DNA from: a virus | IMG/VR virus record: IMGVR_UViG_3300035698_014493 | Location: 1 to 26,248 of that record | Direction: 5' to 3' (one strand) | DNA: 26,248 nucleotides | Part shown: one piece after another, positions 1 to 7,611 of the stretch | Layout: each line of letters starts with the position of its first letter | Position numbering within the stretch: position 1 is the first letter of the stretch | Made by a program: the position numbers and the translations under genes | The notes under the pieces: generated by a model | What the model saw: only the letters and a program-made list of their open reading frames with translations | The model's database searches: none | Told to the model about the DNA's origin: nothing

Positions 1-40
1 GAGTTATAAGTATGAATAAGAAGGAGGTATTGGAGATATT

Positions 41-1609
41 ATGAGTATGTCAGATGAAATACAAAGATCATTTTTGAATCTTTTGCTTACGCAACCGTAT
101 GTTGCAAGAATACACTACAACACAAGCAATGCAGAGTGGATGACGTGTGATGAGAGGAAGTTTTTATTCGACTTAGGGTATAACATCTTTAAGAAGAATA
201 AGAGTACTCTAGATGATAACTTAGTAAAAGATGCTATTATAAACAAAGTATCTAAGAGCGATCAGAAGTACTATCTTGCAGAATGGTCGGCAATAAAAAA
301 GATAGTTGTTTCAGCAAACGCAGATGCTTTGAAAGATCTTTTAAAGAGAGATCATTTAAAGGAGCAAGGCGTAGAAATAATCAATGAAGTTTATGACTTA
401 ATAGAAAAGGATAATGTAGAAGACGCTATAGCGTTGCTTAAGAAGAAAGCAATGAATGTAGGAAGTATAGTTGAACAAAAGGCCACCTCTGACTTTGAAG
501 TGTATAACCCAAGGGATGAGATAATAACAGACAAGAAGGCGCATCCAGAGAAGTACCTAGGGCTTAGGACTGGATTTACTAAGTTTGACAAGTTAGTTGG
601 GGGATTCTTCCCGAATGAAAAAAGTTTATTTGCAGCATGTACGGGAGTTGGTAAGTCAACTATTCTCAAAGCCATGGCTAAAGGCGTTATTGTGAATAAT
701 TATCAAAAGAATGTGCTTCATGTGACAAACGAAGAGAGTAAAGAGCAAGTTGAGATGAAGTACGATGCTCTGTTTACAGGGATTCCATATGATGATTTTA
801 AAAGAGCATCAATCTCAGATATTGATCGTAATGCTTGGAAGGCTGAAATAGAAAGACTGAAAGCAGACCCTGGTATGGGAAGGCTGTATGTAAAAGAGAT
901 ACCTGCTTACTGCAATGCATTGGAAATTGAAAATGCAGTAAGGGAACTTAAGCAGAGAGGAATTACTATACATATGGTTGTTCTTGACTACTTAGATAGA
1001 ATGAAGCCTATAGAGCAGGCATGGTCTGAGTTTGATGAACAGGCAAAATCAGCAGCAGACATAAAGGAATTAACGAGAGTGTTAAACATTCCTATTATCA
1101 CTGCCACTCAGGGAGCAACAGCCCTTAAGGAGAAACAGGATAAGGGAAAGCAGGCGAGTAATATGGATGTATATGGAAGTAAGGGAAAGGTCCACCATAC
1201 AAATACATTGACAGTAGTAACTCAAGATGGGCAGGATCACTCTCAGACAAGCAGGGAAGAATGGCAAAGAGATTGGTTCTGGAATGTAAATATATGTAAG
1301 AATCGAGATGGGCCTAACTTTGTGTTTAGATGTCGGCAGATAGTTCAAACTGGCGAAGTTGTTGAAGAGGCAGTGCCATTGCCAACAGCTCTAACTACCT
1401 CATCAGATCCAAACGCAGTGTCAGAGGCTGATGAAGCCAAAGCAGAAGCTCAAAAAGTTCTAGACGATCTTAATGATGAAACTGTTGAAGTGGAAGCCCC
1501 TGAAGACCCTAAAGCCGAGAAGGAAAAGGATGATGCGTTTGAAAAGGCTCAAAGAGAGATATCAGAGCGAAAGAAAAAGAACTCTTGGAAGAAAAGCCAA
1601 AGAAAATAA
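41..1609 (+). CDS. Replicative DNA helicase, DnaB / T4 gp41 type
   Basis: Hexameric 5'-3' helicase that would unwind the phage replication fork and work with the primase encoded two genes downstream. The 522-aa protein has a helical N-terminal region (about residues 1-150), then a RecA-type motor: Walker A TGVGKST at 201-207, Walker B MVVLDYLD at 312-319, a sensor-like segment ITATQGA, and KNRDGP at 420-425, which matches the KNRxG segment seen near the end of DnaB-family motors. The last ~75 residues are a highly charged, probably disordered tail rich in E, K and A, which the family does not usually have and which resembles the tails of the SSB and RecA in this window. The start is set by AAGGAGG about 12 bases upstream of the ATG; an in-frame ATG two codons on is an alternative. 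DnaB versus gp41 cannot be settled without alignment, but the family call is firm. Confidence 0.93.
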   Translation: MSMSDEIQRSFLNLLLTQPYVARIHYNTSNAEWMTCDERKFLFDLGYNIFKKNKSTLDDNLVKDAIINKVSKSDQKYYLAEWSAIKKIVVSANADALKDLLKRDHLKEQGVEIINEVYDLIEKDNVEDAIALLKKKAMNVGSIVEQKATSDFEVYNPRDEIITDKKAHPEKYLGLRTGFTKFDKLVGGFFPNEKSLFAACTGVGKSTILKAMAKGVIVNNYQKNVLHVTNEESKEQVEMKYDALFTGIPYDDFKRASISDIDRNAWKAEIERLKADPGMGRLYVKEIPAYCNALEIENAVRELKQRGITIHMVVLDYLDRMKPIEQAWSEFDEQAKSAADIKELTRVLNIPIITATQGATALKEKQDKGKQASNMDVYGSKGKVHHTNTLTVVTQDGQDHSQTSREEWQRDWFWNVNICKNRDGPNFVFRCRQIVQTGEVVEEAVPLPTALTTSSDPNAVSEADEAKAEAQKVLDDLNDETVEVEAPEDPKAEKEKDDAFEKAQREISERKKKNSWKKSQRK

Positions 1610-1622
1610 TTGAATTAAAAGC

Positions 1623-1683
1623 TAATTGATTTTAAAAAAGCAATTTATTTACTGTATTATAAGTAAATTGCTTAAATCAATTA
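1623..1683. repeat. Long imperfect inverted repeat (10 + 10 bp arms)
   Basis: Bases 1623-1632 are the exact reverse complement of 1674-1683, and 1638-1647 of 1664-1673. The left arm carries an extra TAAAA (1633-1637) that would bulge, and the loop is 16 bases (1648-1663). It fills most of the gap between the helicase and the OB-HD gene. It has no T-tract after the right arm, so it is not a standard intrinsic terminator. It overlaps the promoter-like boxes at 1631-1660, so an operator, a 5' UTR hairpin or a cruciform near a replication origin are all possible; the sequence alone does not decide. Confidence 0.7.
1631..1660 (+). promoter_or_regulatory. Probable promoter upstream of OB-HD protein
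   Basis: A TTTAAA box at 1631-1636 and a TATTAT box at 1655-1660 are separated by 18 bases. The same pair of boxes with the same 18-base spacing precedes the SSB gene at 8901-8930. The -10 box fits a sigma-70 consensus; the -35 box is weak. The boxes sit inside the left arm and loop of the inverted repeat. This is inference from two matching sites in the larger intergenic gaps. Confidence 0.45.
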
Positions 1684-1704
1684 TGGAAAATTAAAGGTAT
1701 TACA

Positions 1705-2691
1705 ATGGAAACAGTGACAAAGAAATCAAAAGGCGCAGCTGAGCATCAATTCATCAAACATGTTGAAGTTGGAGATACGTTCTCTGGTGTTTATTATGTG
1801 GAAAGAATAGACATAAAGCTTGCAAAGAATGGAAATAGATATTCTGATTTCACGTTAAGAGACAAATCAGGATCGGCTTTCGCCAGATACTGGGGAGTTT
1901 CAAATGAAATTGAGAGTAAGACCTATGTTGACATGTCGGCAAATACTGAGGAGTATTTAGATAGACCTCAAATAGTAATACAGAGAATAGATCCAGAGGA
2001 TTCTCCAGAGAACTTGGAGAATTATATCCTTAAATCAGATTCTTTCGATGAAGATACGGAGTCTTTCGATGAATTGATTGAAACAGTTGAGGCGTTGTGT
2101 GAAGATTCTGGGAATGAGACTCCTATTCTCATTGCGAGGGAGATATTCAACAAGTCAAAATTCTTTAATAAATTTGTAAAGTCTCCTAGTAGTGGGAAAT
2201 CTTACTATGGAAGAGAAGCTGGTTTGTTGAAGCAGACAGCGAATGTCGCAAAGATGGCAGAAGTGATAGCTTCCAATTATAGTCTTGAGAGCAACGAAAA
2301 GGCAATTCTTCTTGTATCTGCTATGATGCATAAGATTGGATCAGTTGATGCGTATGTATTTGAGAACTTAATTCCAGTAGAGACTGTCAGAGGTGCTTTG
2401 TCGGGGATAAAAACCTTAACTACAAATAGAGTTTTTACTGCGTGGAAGATGCTTAACAGAAAGCAAGAGTGCGACGAAGGAACATTTGATAGAATAATGC
2501 ATTGTTTGTCAACTTGCTTTGATTCATACTCTAGTAAGCCTATGACTAAGGAAGCAATAGTGCTTGCTGAGGCTTACAGAGCGGATTTAACGATCACAGA
2601 GTCATTTGACTTCATCGAAGGGGATGAGAGCGCTGATGAGAACTTCACGTCTTATGATTCTTCAAAGAGACGTAGATACTTCAAGGGTTAA
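1705..2691 (+). CDS. OB-fold plus degenerate HD-domain protein (YhaM-like)
   Basis: The N-terminal ~100 residues look like the tRNA_anti-type OB fold of the YhaM/Cbf1 3'-5' exonuclease family (phrases such as GDTFSGVYYVERI, NGNRYSDFTLRD and ARYWGV fit that pattern). The second half resembles the HD domain of the same family, but signature metal ligands are altered: the usual H in GLLxHT is Q177, and the HD pair of HDIGK is H209-K210. An active HD nuclease is therefore doubtful; nucleic-acid binding through the OB fold remains likely. It lies between helicase and primase, suggesting a replication or recombination accessory role. The start ATG has AAAGG nearby upstream. Family assignment is by eye. 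Confidence 0.6.
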   Translation: METVTKKSKGAAEHQFIKHVEVGDTFSGVYYVERIDIKLAKNGNRYSDFTLRDKSGSAFARYWGVSNEIESKTYVDMSANTEEYLDRPQIVIQRIDPEDSPENLENYILKSDSFDEDTESFDELIETVEALCEDSGNETPILIAREIFNKSKFFNKFVKSPSSGKSYYGREAGLLKQTANVAKMAEVIASNYSLESNEKAILLVSAMMHKIGSVDAYVFENLIPVETVRGALSGIKTLTTNRVFTAWKMLNRKQECDEGTFDRIMHCLSTCFDSYSSKPMTKEAIVLAEAYRADLTITESFDFIEGDESADENFTSYDSSKRRRYFKG

Positions 2692-2693
2692 AA

Positions 2694-3773
2694 TTGAAAA
2701 AACTATACAAAGATAGAGCAAAGGATGAGGATGATTACTCTGACATTTCTTGGTTAATGCCAAATATTGATGTAGTGGAAGTGTTGGAGCGCCTTGGAGT
2801 GAATGTAGATCACGTAAAGGGAGATCAGGTCGTTAGTTATTGTCCTGATCATTATCACTACGTCAAGAAAGAGCCTTCTCATCCTTATTGGCATGTCAAT
2901 AAGAAAACAGGAGAGACTTTCTGCCATACTGAGGGCCGAGGCAGTAATCTTGTATATACAGTGGCTAGATTGAGGAAGTGTGACTTCAAAGAAGCCACTA
3001 GATGGATAATGGGGAGAAGCATTGATCGCCTTCAGATGAAGCAGATGAAGCTCAGAATGAAGATTAATGCTGCGAATGAGAAAGAGGAAGGCGAGTCAAT
3101 AATGAAGTTAGATGACATCAGAAAGGATTTAGAAAAGCCTGTCGTGTTGCAGAGTGGGTATGATTACTTTATGAATCCACCTAAGAAGACTCCAACTAAC
3201 ATAACAAAAGAAACTGTAGATCGTTATAAAATATTTCAAAGAACATGGGGCTTCTATATAAACAGAGTTATACTTCCCTGTTTTATGGAAGGAGAGTTGA
3301 AAGGATTCTGTGCTATAGACGTAAAGGGGATAGATTATTGGAAGAAGAGAAATCCAAGCAAAGATCCTAAGGCTTATAGAAAAGTTTTATATCCGAAAGG
3401 ATTCAAGTCTGGGAAGTTGCTGTTTGGACATGATGACGTTGAAGACAGGGCAGATGTACTTGTTATATGCGAGGGAGCAAGAGAAGTGATGAAGTTAACT
3501 CAAGAAGGCATTAAAAATGTTGTATCTTTATTCGGAACTTATATGAGTGACGATCATTTCACATTGATTTTTGAAAAGTCTCCAAAGAAGGTAGTTATAA
3601 TGTTAGATGGGGATATAGCGGGTCAAAGAGCCTCTGATAAGATAGCTAAAATAATATGTAAACATCAGGATGTGTACGTTGCAAAGCTGCCAGAACATCT
3701 AGACCCAAAGAACTTAAATTGCGAAGAATTAAAAAAGTACATAAAGAATGCTAAATTATTTGATAATGAGTAA
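2694..3773 (+). CDS. DNA primase, DnaG-type (T4 gp61 role)
   Basis: Makes RNA primers for lagging-strand synthesis, normally in complex with the hexameric helicase encoded two genes upstream. The N-terminus has a zinc-binding-like segment: C50-x2-H53 and, after about 24 residues, FCHTEGRGSN, where C77 is followed by H78 and by E80 in the place usually held by the second cysteine. The TOPRIM core is clear: glutamate E260 in VICEGAREV and the D305-G-D307 pair in IMLDGDIAGQ. The 359-aa length matches small phage primases without a large C-terminal helicase-interaction domain. The start is TTG, three bases after the previous stop, with AAGGG 6 bases upstream; no better start is near. Confidence 0.9.
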   Translation: MKKLYKDRAKDEDDYSDISWLMPNIDVVEVLERLGVNVDHVKGDQVVSYCPDHYHYVKKEPSHPYWHVNKKTGETFCHTEGRGSNLVYTVARLRKCDFKEATRWIMGRSIDRLQMKQMKLRMKINAANEKEEGESIMKLDDIRKDLEKPVVLQSGYDYFMNPPKKTPTNITKETVDRYKIFQRTWGFYINRVILPCFMEGELKGFCAIDVKGIDYWKKRNPSKDPKAYRKVLYPKGFKSGKLLFGHDDVEDRADVLVICEGAREVMKLTQEGIKNVVSLFGTYMSDDHFTLIFEKSPKKVVIMLDGDIAGQRASDKIAKIICKHQDVYVAKLPEHLDPKNLNCEELKKYIKNAKLFDNE

Positions 3774-3864
3774 TTTTAGAGTTAGTTTATTAGAGCAAAC
3801 AGGCAAAAATCAAAGGCATAAAAGGCTATAGGTTGTCTATATGACAATCGAATTAAGGAGTAGT

Positions 3865-4605
3865 ATGGAAAAAATTGTTAGAGTCCCAGTGGTAGTAATT
3901 CGTAAACCTATCACAAAGAGATCACCCGTAAGAAAAGACCTCAATTTCTTAGCTACAGCTGTAGCAGATGATATGGTCAATGTCAACAAAAAGTATAAAA
4001 GATTAAAATTTGATGGACAGACAGCTTTATATGATGGAATAATAAAGTTAGTTTATAAGAATGCATTTTCTTATGCGAATCACAGATCAGATTTTGATGA
4101 CCTAACTCAGATCTGTTTAAAGAGAATATGGGAAAAACTATACACATTCGACATGAACAAGGCATCATTCTCTACGTGGGCATGGAAGGTATGTAAGAAT
4201 GTTTTAAATGGTGATTATTTAAAGAAGAAGAAGATATATGAGCCATTGGATACAAATGGCGAAGAAACATATAACAAGATAGAGGAAAAGAACACAAATG
4301 AGCATCTGTCTGATGCAATTAAGCATGTTGTAAAGGGAATAAGTTTAAACTTCCCAAAGCAAGAAATAATAATCGAGGCTATGTTTGGAGACAGTAGGGA
4401 ATGCAATCATAGCCTTCCTGATAACTTCTGCATTGCAAAGATAACTAGAAGAGCAAATGACATTAAGAGAAAGAAGCTTGGAATGAGTGAAGAGGCATGG
4501 GGTAATTACATGCTAGAGAATCCAAAAGAAGAAATTAACTATATGAATTGCTATGTGTTTTATAAAGAGCATATAGTTCCAATATTTAAAAAGCATTTTA
4601 AGTGA
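3865..4605 (+). CDS. Sigma-70 region 2-like transcription factor (possible gp55 role)
   Basis: Likely an RNA polymerase sigma-like subunit. About residues 55-125 match sigma-70 region 2: DDLTQ, a following IWEKLYTFDMNKASFSTW stretch, then a basic KNVLNGDYLKKKK segment, as in sigma proteins where FSTW leads into the -10 recognition helix. No convincing region 4 was seen, as for the small late sigma gp55 of T4-like phages. The ATG at 3865 is preferred over an in-frame ATG at 3841 because AAGGAG (3855-3860) sits 4 bases before it, giving 246 residues. Placement within replication genes would suit coupling of late transcription to replication, but that is inference. Another sigma-family regulator is equally possible. 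Confidence 0.65.
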   Translation: MEKIVRVPVVVIRKPITKRSPVRKDLNFLATAVADDMVNVNKKYKRLKFDGQTALYDGIIKLVYKNAFSYANHRSDFDDLTQICLKRIWEKLYTFDMNKASFSTWAWKVCKNVLNGDYLKKKKIYEPLDTNGEETYNKIEEKNTNEHLSDAIKHVVKGISLNFPKQEIIIEAMFGDSRECNHSLPDNFCIAKITRRANDIKRKKLGMSEEAWGNYMLENPKEEINYMNCYVFYKEHIVPIFKKHFK

Positions 4606-4615
4606 GGACACTATA

Positions 4616-5221
4616 ATGAGCGACAAAGAATTAAAGAAAGCAATAGACAACATCCAACCAGGTAGCTGCTTTGGGCATTACGATAAGATAGCAAGAGAGT
4701 GTAAGACATGCTTTGTTGTGGAACAGTGCAGTAAAAATACAGCGAGCAGAGAGCTTGCTGATTCTTCAGATGAGGAAGAAAAACCTGAAGTCAAGAAAAA
4801 GAGTCCTTCAGTTAAGAGGAAGTATACGAAGAAGAAAGAAGAGCCTAAGGCCGAAGTCAAAGAAGTTCCAAAAGTTGAAGTCAAAGAAGTTCCAAAAGTT
4901 GAAGTCAAAGAAGTTCCAAAAGTTGAGATTAAAGAAGTTCAAAAAGTTGAAATTAAAGAAGTTCCAAACGTTACAGGAAACTCATTCTTTGATGCGGCCT
5001 TATTGGAATTAGAATCAAAGATTAACTTAAATGAGCAAAAAGATTCAGCAAAGCTAGCGCTTTATTTCTTTGGCAGGAGCAATATGATTGTCGCTTATTC
5101 AAAGGCATCTGGAAATGTGCAGTTGTCAAAGAGTGGAGAGAAGACGAATTATAAGCCATTCGAGAACAAAGAAGATGCAGCAGTTTTGAAAAAAGATATG
5201 CTCGTTGATTATGAAGACTAG
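4616..5221 (+). CDS. Cys-motif protein with VEVKEVPK repeat linker
   Basis: Unknown function. Three parts are visible in 201 residues: an N-terminal module with CFGHYD, then C-x2-C and C five residues on (C18, C29, C32, C38 approximately), which could bind zinc; a charged linker with basic KRKYTKKK and five tandem copies of an 8-residue unit like VEVKEVPK; and a C-terminal ~80-residue domain beginning near NSFFDAALLELE. The same CFGxxxP/DxxxxxCxxCxxxxxC pattern returns as a 41-aa stand-alone protein at 10057-10182. The start has TGAGGA about 8 bases upstream. It overlaps the helicase gene that follows by 11 bases, so co-translation is likely. Confidence 0.75.
   Translation: MSDKELKKAIDNIQPGSCFGHYDKIARECKTCFVVEQCSKNTASRELADSSDEEEKPEVKKKSPSVKRKYTKKKEEPKAEVKEVPKVEVKEVPKVEVKEVPKVEIKEVQKVEIKEVPNVTGNSFFDAALLELESKINLNEQKDSAKLALYFFGRSNMIVAYSKASGNVQLSKSGEKTNYKPFENKEDAAVLKKDMLVDYED
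4853..4972 (+). repeat. Five 24-bp in-frame tandem repeats
   Basis: Five consecutive 24-base units (4853, 4877, 4901, 4925, 4949). The first three are identical at the DNA level; the last two carry point changes. Each encodes eight residues of the type E-V-K-E-V-P-K-V. The identity of three units points to recent expansion by slippage or recombination. The unit length is a multiple of three, so copy changes would keep the frame. Confidence 0.95.
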
Positions 5222-6143
5222 TGAGTATAAGCACTATAAACTTCCATTTGAATCATTCAACAAAGCGCAAGAAGCAGTAGTTCCATTCTTAGATAAGGAT
5301 ATAAACTTAGTAATAGCTTTTAACACGGCAGTGGGCAAAACAGCCCTTGCCGAGTGTGCGTTTGGGTATCATTTAAATAGGAATAAAAAGTCTAAAGTAA
5401 TTTACACATCTCCTTATAAAAGTATCTCTGAAGAGAAATATGCCTCTTGGCATCAAGATCCTCAGTTTGGCAAGAAGTTTAAATTCAAACTAGACACTAG
5501 TGATTATTCTTCTAAATTGGAAGACTTTGAGAAAAGTAGAATAATGATAATGACAACTGAATCCTTAGATGCTAAGACTAGAAGTAAATCTCATTGGGAC
5601 TGGCTTAAGGACGTAGAATGCATCGTAGTGGACGAAGCCCATATGCTTGGCATAGAAAGGCGTGGGAGCAAGTTGGAGGCCCTCATGATGCGCTTGACTC
5701 AAATCAATCCATCGATAAGAGTTATATTGTTGTCTGCCACGATGACTAATTCATTGGAAATGGCAAAATGGATTAAGCATTTAAACGGAAAAGCGACAAA
5801 GCATATTAAGAGTAGCTGGCGACCATGCGTGATGGAAGTTAGTTATCATGCTTTTGACTATTGTGACGGCTATGGACGTGAAGAAAAAAAGATAAATATG
5901 GTTTTAGAGTTGATTAAAGATTATCAAGGAGAAAAGCTAGTTGTATTTGTCCACTCCAAAGTAACTGGAAACAGCATAATAAAAAGTATAGTTGCTTCTA
6001 AGCTTCCAATAAGGTGCGCTTTCCACAACAGCTCTCTCTCTAAAGCAAAAAAGAAAGAAATAGAGAAGAAGTTCAAAGATCCAAATTCTGGATTAGACGT
6101 TCTTGTAAGCACATCTACTCTTTCCGCTGGTGTTAATTTATAG
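5211..6143 (+). CDS. Ski2/Hel308-like helicase, N-terminal piece (motifs I-V)
   Basis: First piece of a superfamily 2 helicase, ending in a TAG stop inside the second RecA domain. Motif I is NTAVGKT (residues 38-44), motif II is DEAH (141-144), motif III SAT (175-177), and the protein stops right after motif V (STSTLSAGVNL, 300-310), where relatives continue with PAxxVII. Motif VI and everything beyond are in the next reading frame, which starts 15 bases later. The pair would help remodel forks or recombination intermediates. The ATG at 5211 is chosen over a TTG at 5205; the ribosome binding site is weak and the gene overlaps the previous one by 11 bases, so translational coupling is likely. 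A split gene, a frameshift product or a sequence error are discussed in the findings. Confidence 0.8.
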   Translation: MKTSEYKHYKLPFESFNKAQEAVVPFLDKDINLVIAFNTAVGKTALAECAFGYHLNRNKKSKVIYTSPYKSISEEKYASWHQDPQFGKKFKFKLDTSDYSSKLEDFEKSRIMIMTTESLDAKTRSKSHWDWLKDVECIVVDEAHMLGIERRGSKLEALMMRLTQINPSIRVILLSATMTNSLEMAKWIKHLNGKATKHIKSSWRPCVMEVSYHAFDYCDGYGREEKKINMVLELIKDYQGEKLVVFVHSKVTGNSIIKSIVASKLPIRCAFHNSSLSKAKKKEIEKKFKDPNSGLDVLVSTSTLSAGVNL

Positions 6144-6157
6144 ATCAAGGTAATAAA

Positions 6158-7159
6158 GTGCAGAATAGAATTATAATTACAGACATCATGCGAGCCGGAA
6201 AGGAAGTTCCTGTCTCAGAACTTAAGCAGATGATAGGAAGAGGAGGTAGGAATCAGAATGAAGAAGTTGCATATGCTGATGTAGTATTGGAGAATGACAG
6301 CATTGAGTATATAAAGGAGAAGATTGATTCAGATAGAGATCTTCTGGTTAATTCTCAGATAAATACAATAGATGAGCTTTCATTTCACATAGTTGCAGAC
6401 ATTGAAAACGGATTCATTCGTAGCATTGATGACATAGAGAAATGGTATTCAAGAAGCTTTAGCTCATTTCAGGGGAATCCGCTCAACTTAAAGCATTTGC
6501 TTAATTTTTTAGTAGGAATAAATGCTATAAGGTTGAATGGGAATAAAGTCTGCAATACTAACTTGGGTAGAATAGCAGCAAAGTTTTATTTCACACCTAA
6601 TGTGGTATATACTTGGAAGAAGAACTTCACTCTTCTATTTGATCAAGGAATGCAGTATGATGATATTGCAACTGTGTGGTCGTTGGCTGATGTCCCTCTT
6701 CAGAAGTCATGGTATAATGTAAAAAATGACCTAGGAATAATATCAGACTTTAAGTCAAGCGTAGAGGCTGGAGGGTTTGAGTGGGAACATTCTAACAATG
6801 TAAGCGCTTTCCCATATTGGACTCTGATTGGAGGCCCTAGAGTAAGGGCGGCAGGCGGAATAATGGGGGATATAAAAAAGAACTATGGCAGAACTCATCA
6901 AGCACTTATGCATTTGGATAAGCATTGTGCAAAGTGGGGAATGGCGGAGTATTTCGAAGAATTGGAGTTGAGAGTTAGGTATCAAGTAAGAGCTGATTTG
7001 GTAGATTTGTGTAAAATTGATGGAATTGGAAAAAACCTAGCAGAATGGCTGTATAATATGGACATACGTGACATTGATGATATTAAAGAGAATGCTGATA
7101 GTATTATTATAATGAGCGATTATGAACTAAAGGAATTAATAGAGAAATTGATTAAATGA
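6158..7159 (+). CDS. Ski2/Hel308-like helicase, C-terminal piece (motif VI to HhH)
   Basis: Second piece of the helicase, in a frame shifted by -1 relative to the first. Its first residues (QNRIIITD) correspond to the strand after motif V, followed by motif VI QMIGRGGR at 24-31 with the arginine finger. Then comes a winged-helix-like part with TNLGRIAAKFYFTP, a helical ratchet-like region, and near the C-terminus a helix-hairpin-helix-like segment (CKIDGIGKNLAEWLY) typical of Hel308. The GTG start at 6158 has AAGG at 6147-6150, seven bases upstream, which supports independent initiation. An alternative is fusion to the upstream piece by frameshifting near 6138-6142, since this frame is open from 6137 onward. 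Confidence 0.75.
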   Translation: MQNRIIITDIMRAGKEVPVSELKQMIGRGGRNQNEEVAYADVVLENDSIEYIKEKIDSDRDLLVNSQINTIDELSFHIVADIENGFIRSIDDIEKWYSRSFSSFQGNPLNLKHLLNFLVGINAIRLNGNKVCNTNLGRIAAKFYFTPNVVYTWKKNFTLLFDQGMQYDDIATVWSLADVPLQKSWYNVKNDLGIISDFKSSVEAGGFEWEHSNNVSAFPYWTLIGGPRVRAAGGIMGDIKKNYGRTHQALMHLDKHCAKWGMAEYFEELELRVRYQVRADLVDLCKIDGIGKNLAEWLYNMDIRDIDDIKENADSIIIMSDYELKELIEKLIK

Positions 7160-7611
7160 GTTATTCGGAAAGAGCTGTGAATTCATGTGTAGGTGCAATG
7201 AAGTTAGGTATGATTACTATCAGGCATGTCAATAACATTTTAAAGTGTAAAATTGTTGATGTTGCTGAGATAGAGCAGTTCTTGGATAACAAAAATGATT
7301 TTATTAGGAAGTACGCAGTTGAGATAATAGGGCAGAAGGGAAACACATCTCTTTTAGTACAAATGGCCTTGAAAGAGAAGGATAAACAAGTCCTTCTGAC
7401 TATAATGACACAGCTCTCAAAAAGTAAAGAATCTTTAGAAGAAGTAGTAGCGTTGTTAGACTCAGAAGATTCTTACATAAAGTCAAGTGCGATAGAAATG
7501 TTTAGAAGGGCCAACAGGTCAGATTGTTTATTCTCACTGTTGTTTGATGACGATGAGGAATTGATTAAAAGAATAAGAAAATACATTGAGGAAGATGATG
7601 GCAAACATTGA
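7156..7611 (+). CDS. HEAT-repeat-like protein
   Basis: A 151-aa protein made largely of helices that pair as HEAT-like repeats: units such as DNKNDFIRKYAVEIIG, KEKDKQVLLTIMTQLS and DSEDSYIKSSAIEMFRRA each begin with an acidic turn and continue as an amphipathic helix. This suggests a protein-protein scaffold rather than an enzyme. Its ATG overlaps the stop of the helicase C-piece (ATGA), so it is probably translated with it and could be its partner, but there is no direct sign of this. No specific family recognised. Confidence 0.6.
   Translation: MSYSERAVNSCVGAMKLGMITIRHVNNILKCKIVDVAEIEQFLDNKNDFIRKYAVEIIGQKGNTSLLVQMALKEKDKQVLLTIMTQLSKSKESLEEVVALLDSEDSYIKSSAIEMFRRANRSDCLFSLLFDDDEELIKRIRKYIEEDDGKH

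Noticed and set aside
12-44. 10-codon leader ORF before the helicase
   Set aside because: Contains the helicase ribosome binding site, has no ribosome binding site of its own and no support beyond chance.
1623-1683. Intrinsic terminator after the helicase gene
   Set aside because: Stem is AT-rich and no T-run follows the right arm.
4853-4972. Possible CRISPR-like repeat
   Set aside because: Units are directly adjacent with no spacers and are in-frame coding.
4713-5012. 99-codon + strand frame with KKFQKLK repeats
   Set aside because: The 24-bp repeat is a multiple of three and keeps all frames open; the main frame has the better start and the conserved Cys module.
6141-6157. Group I or II intron between helicase pieces
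   Set aside because: The interval is far too short for a self-splicing intron and no intron core is visible.
6130-6165. Split intein in the helicase like that in the polymerase
   Set aside because: No intein blocks A/B at the end of the first piece or F/G at the start of the second.
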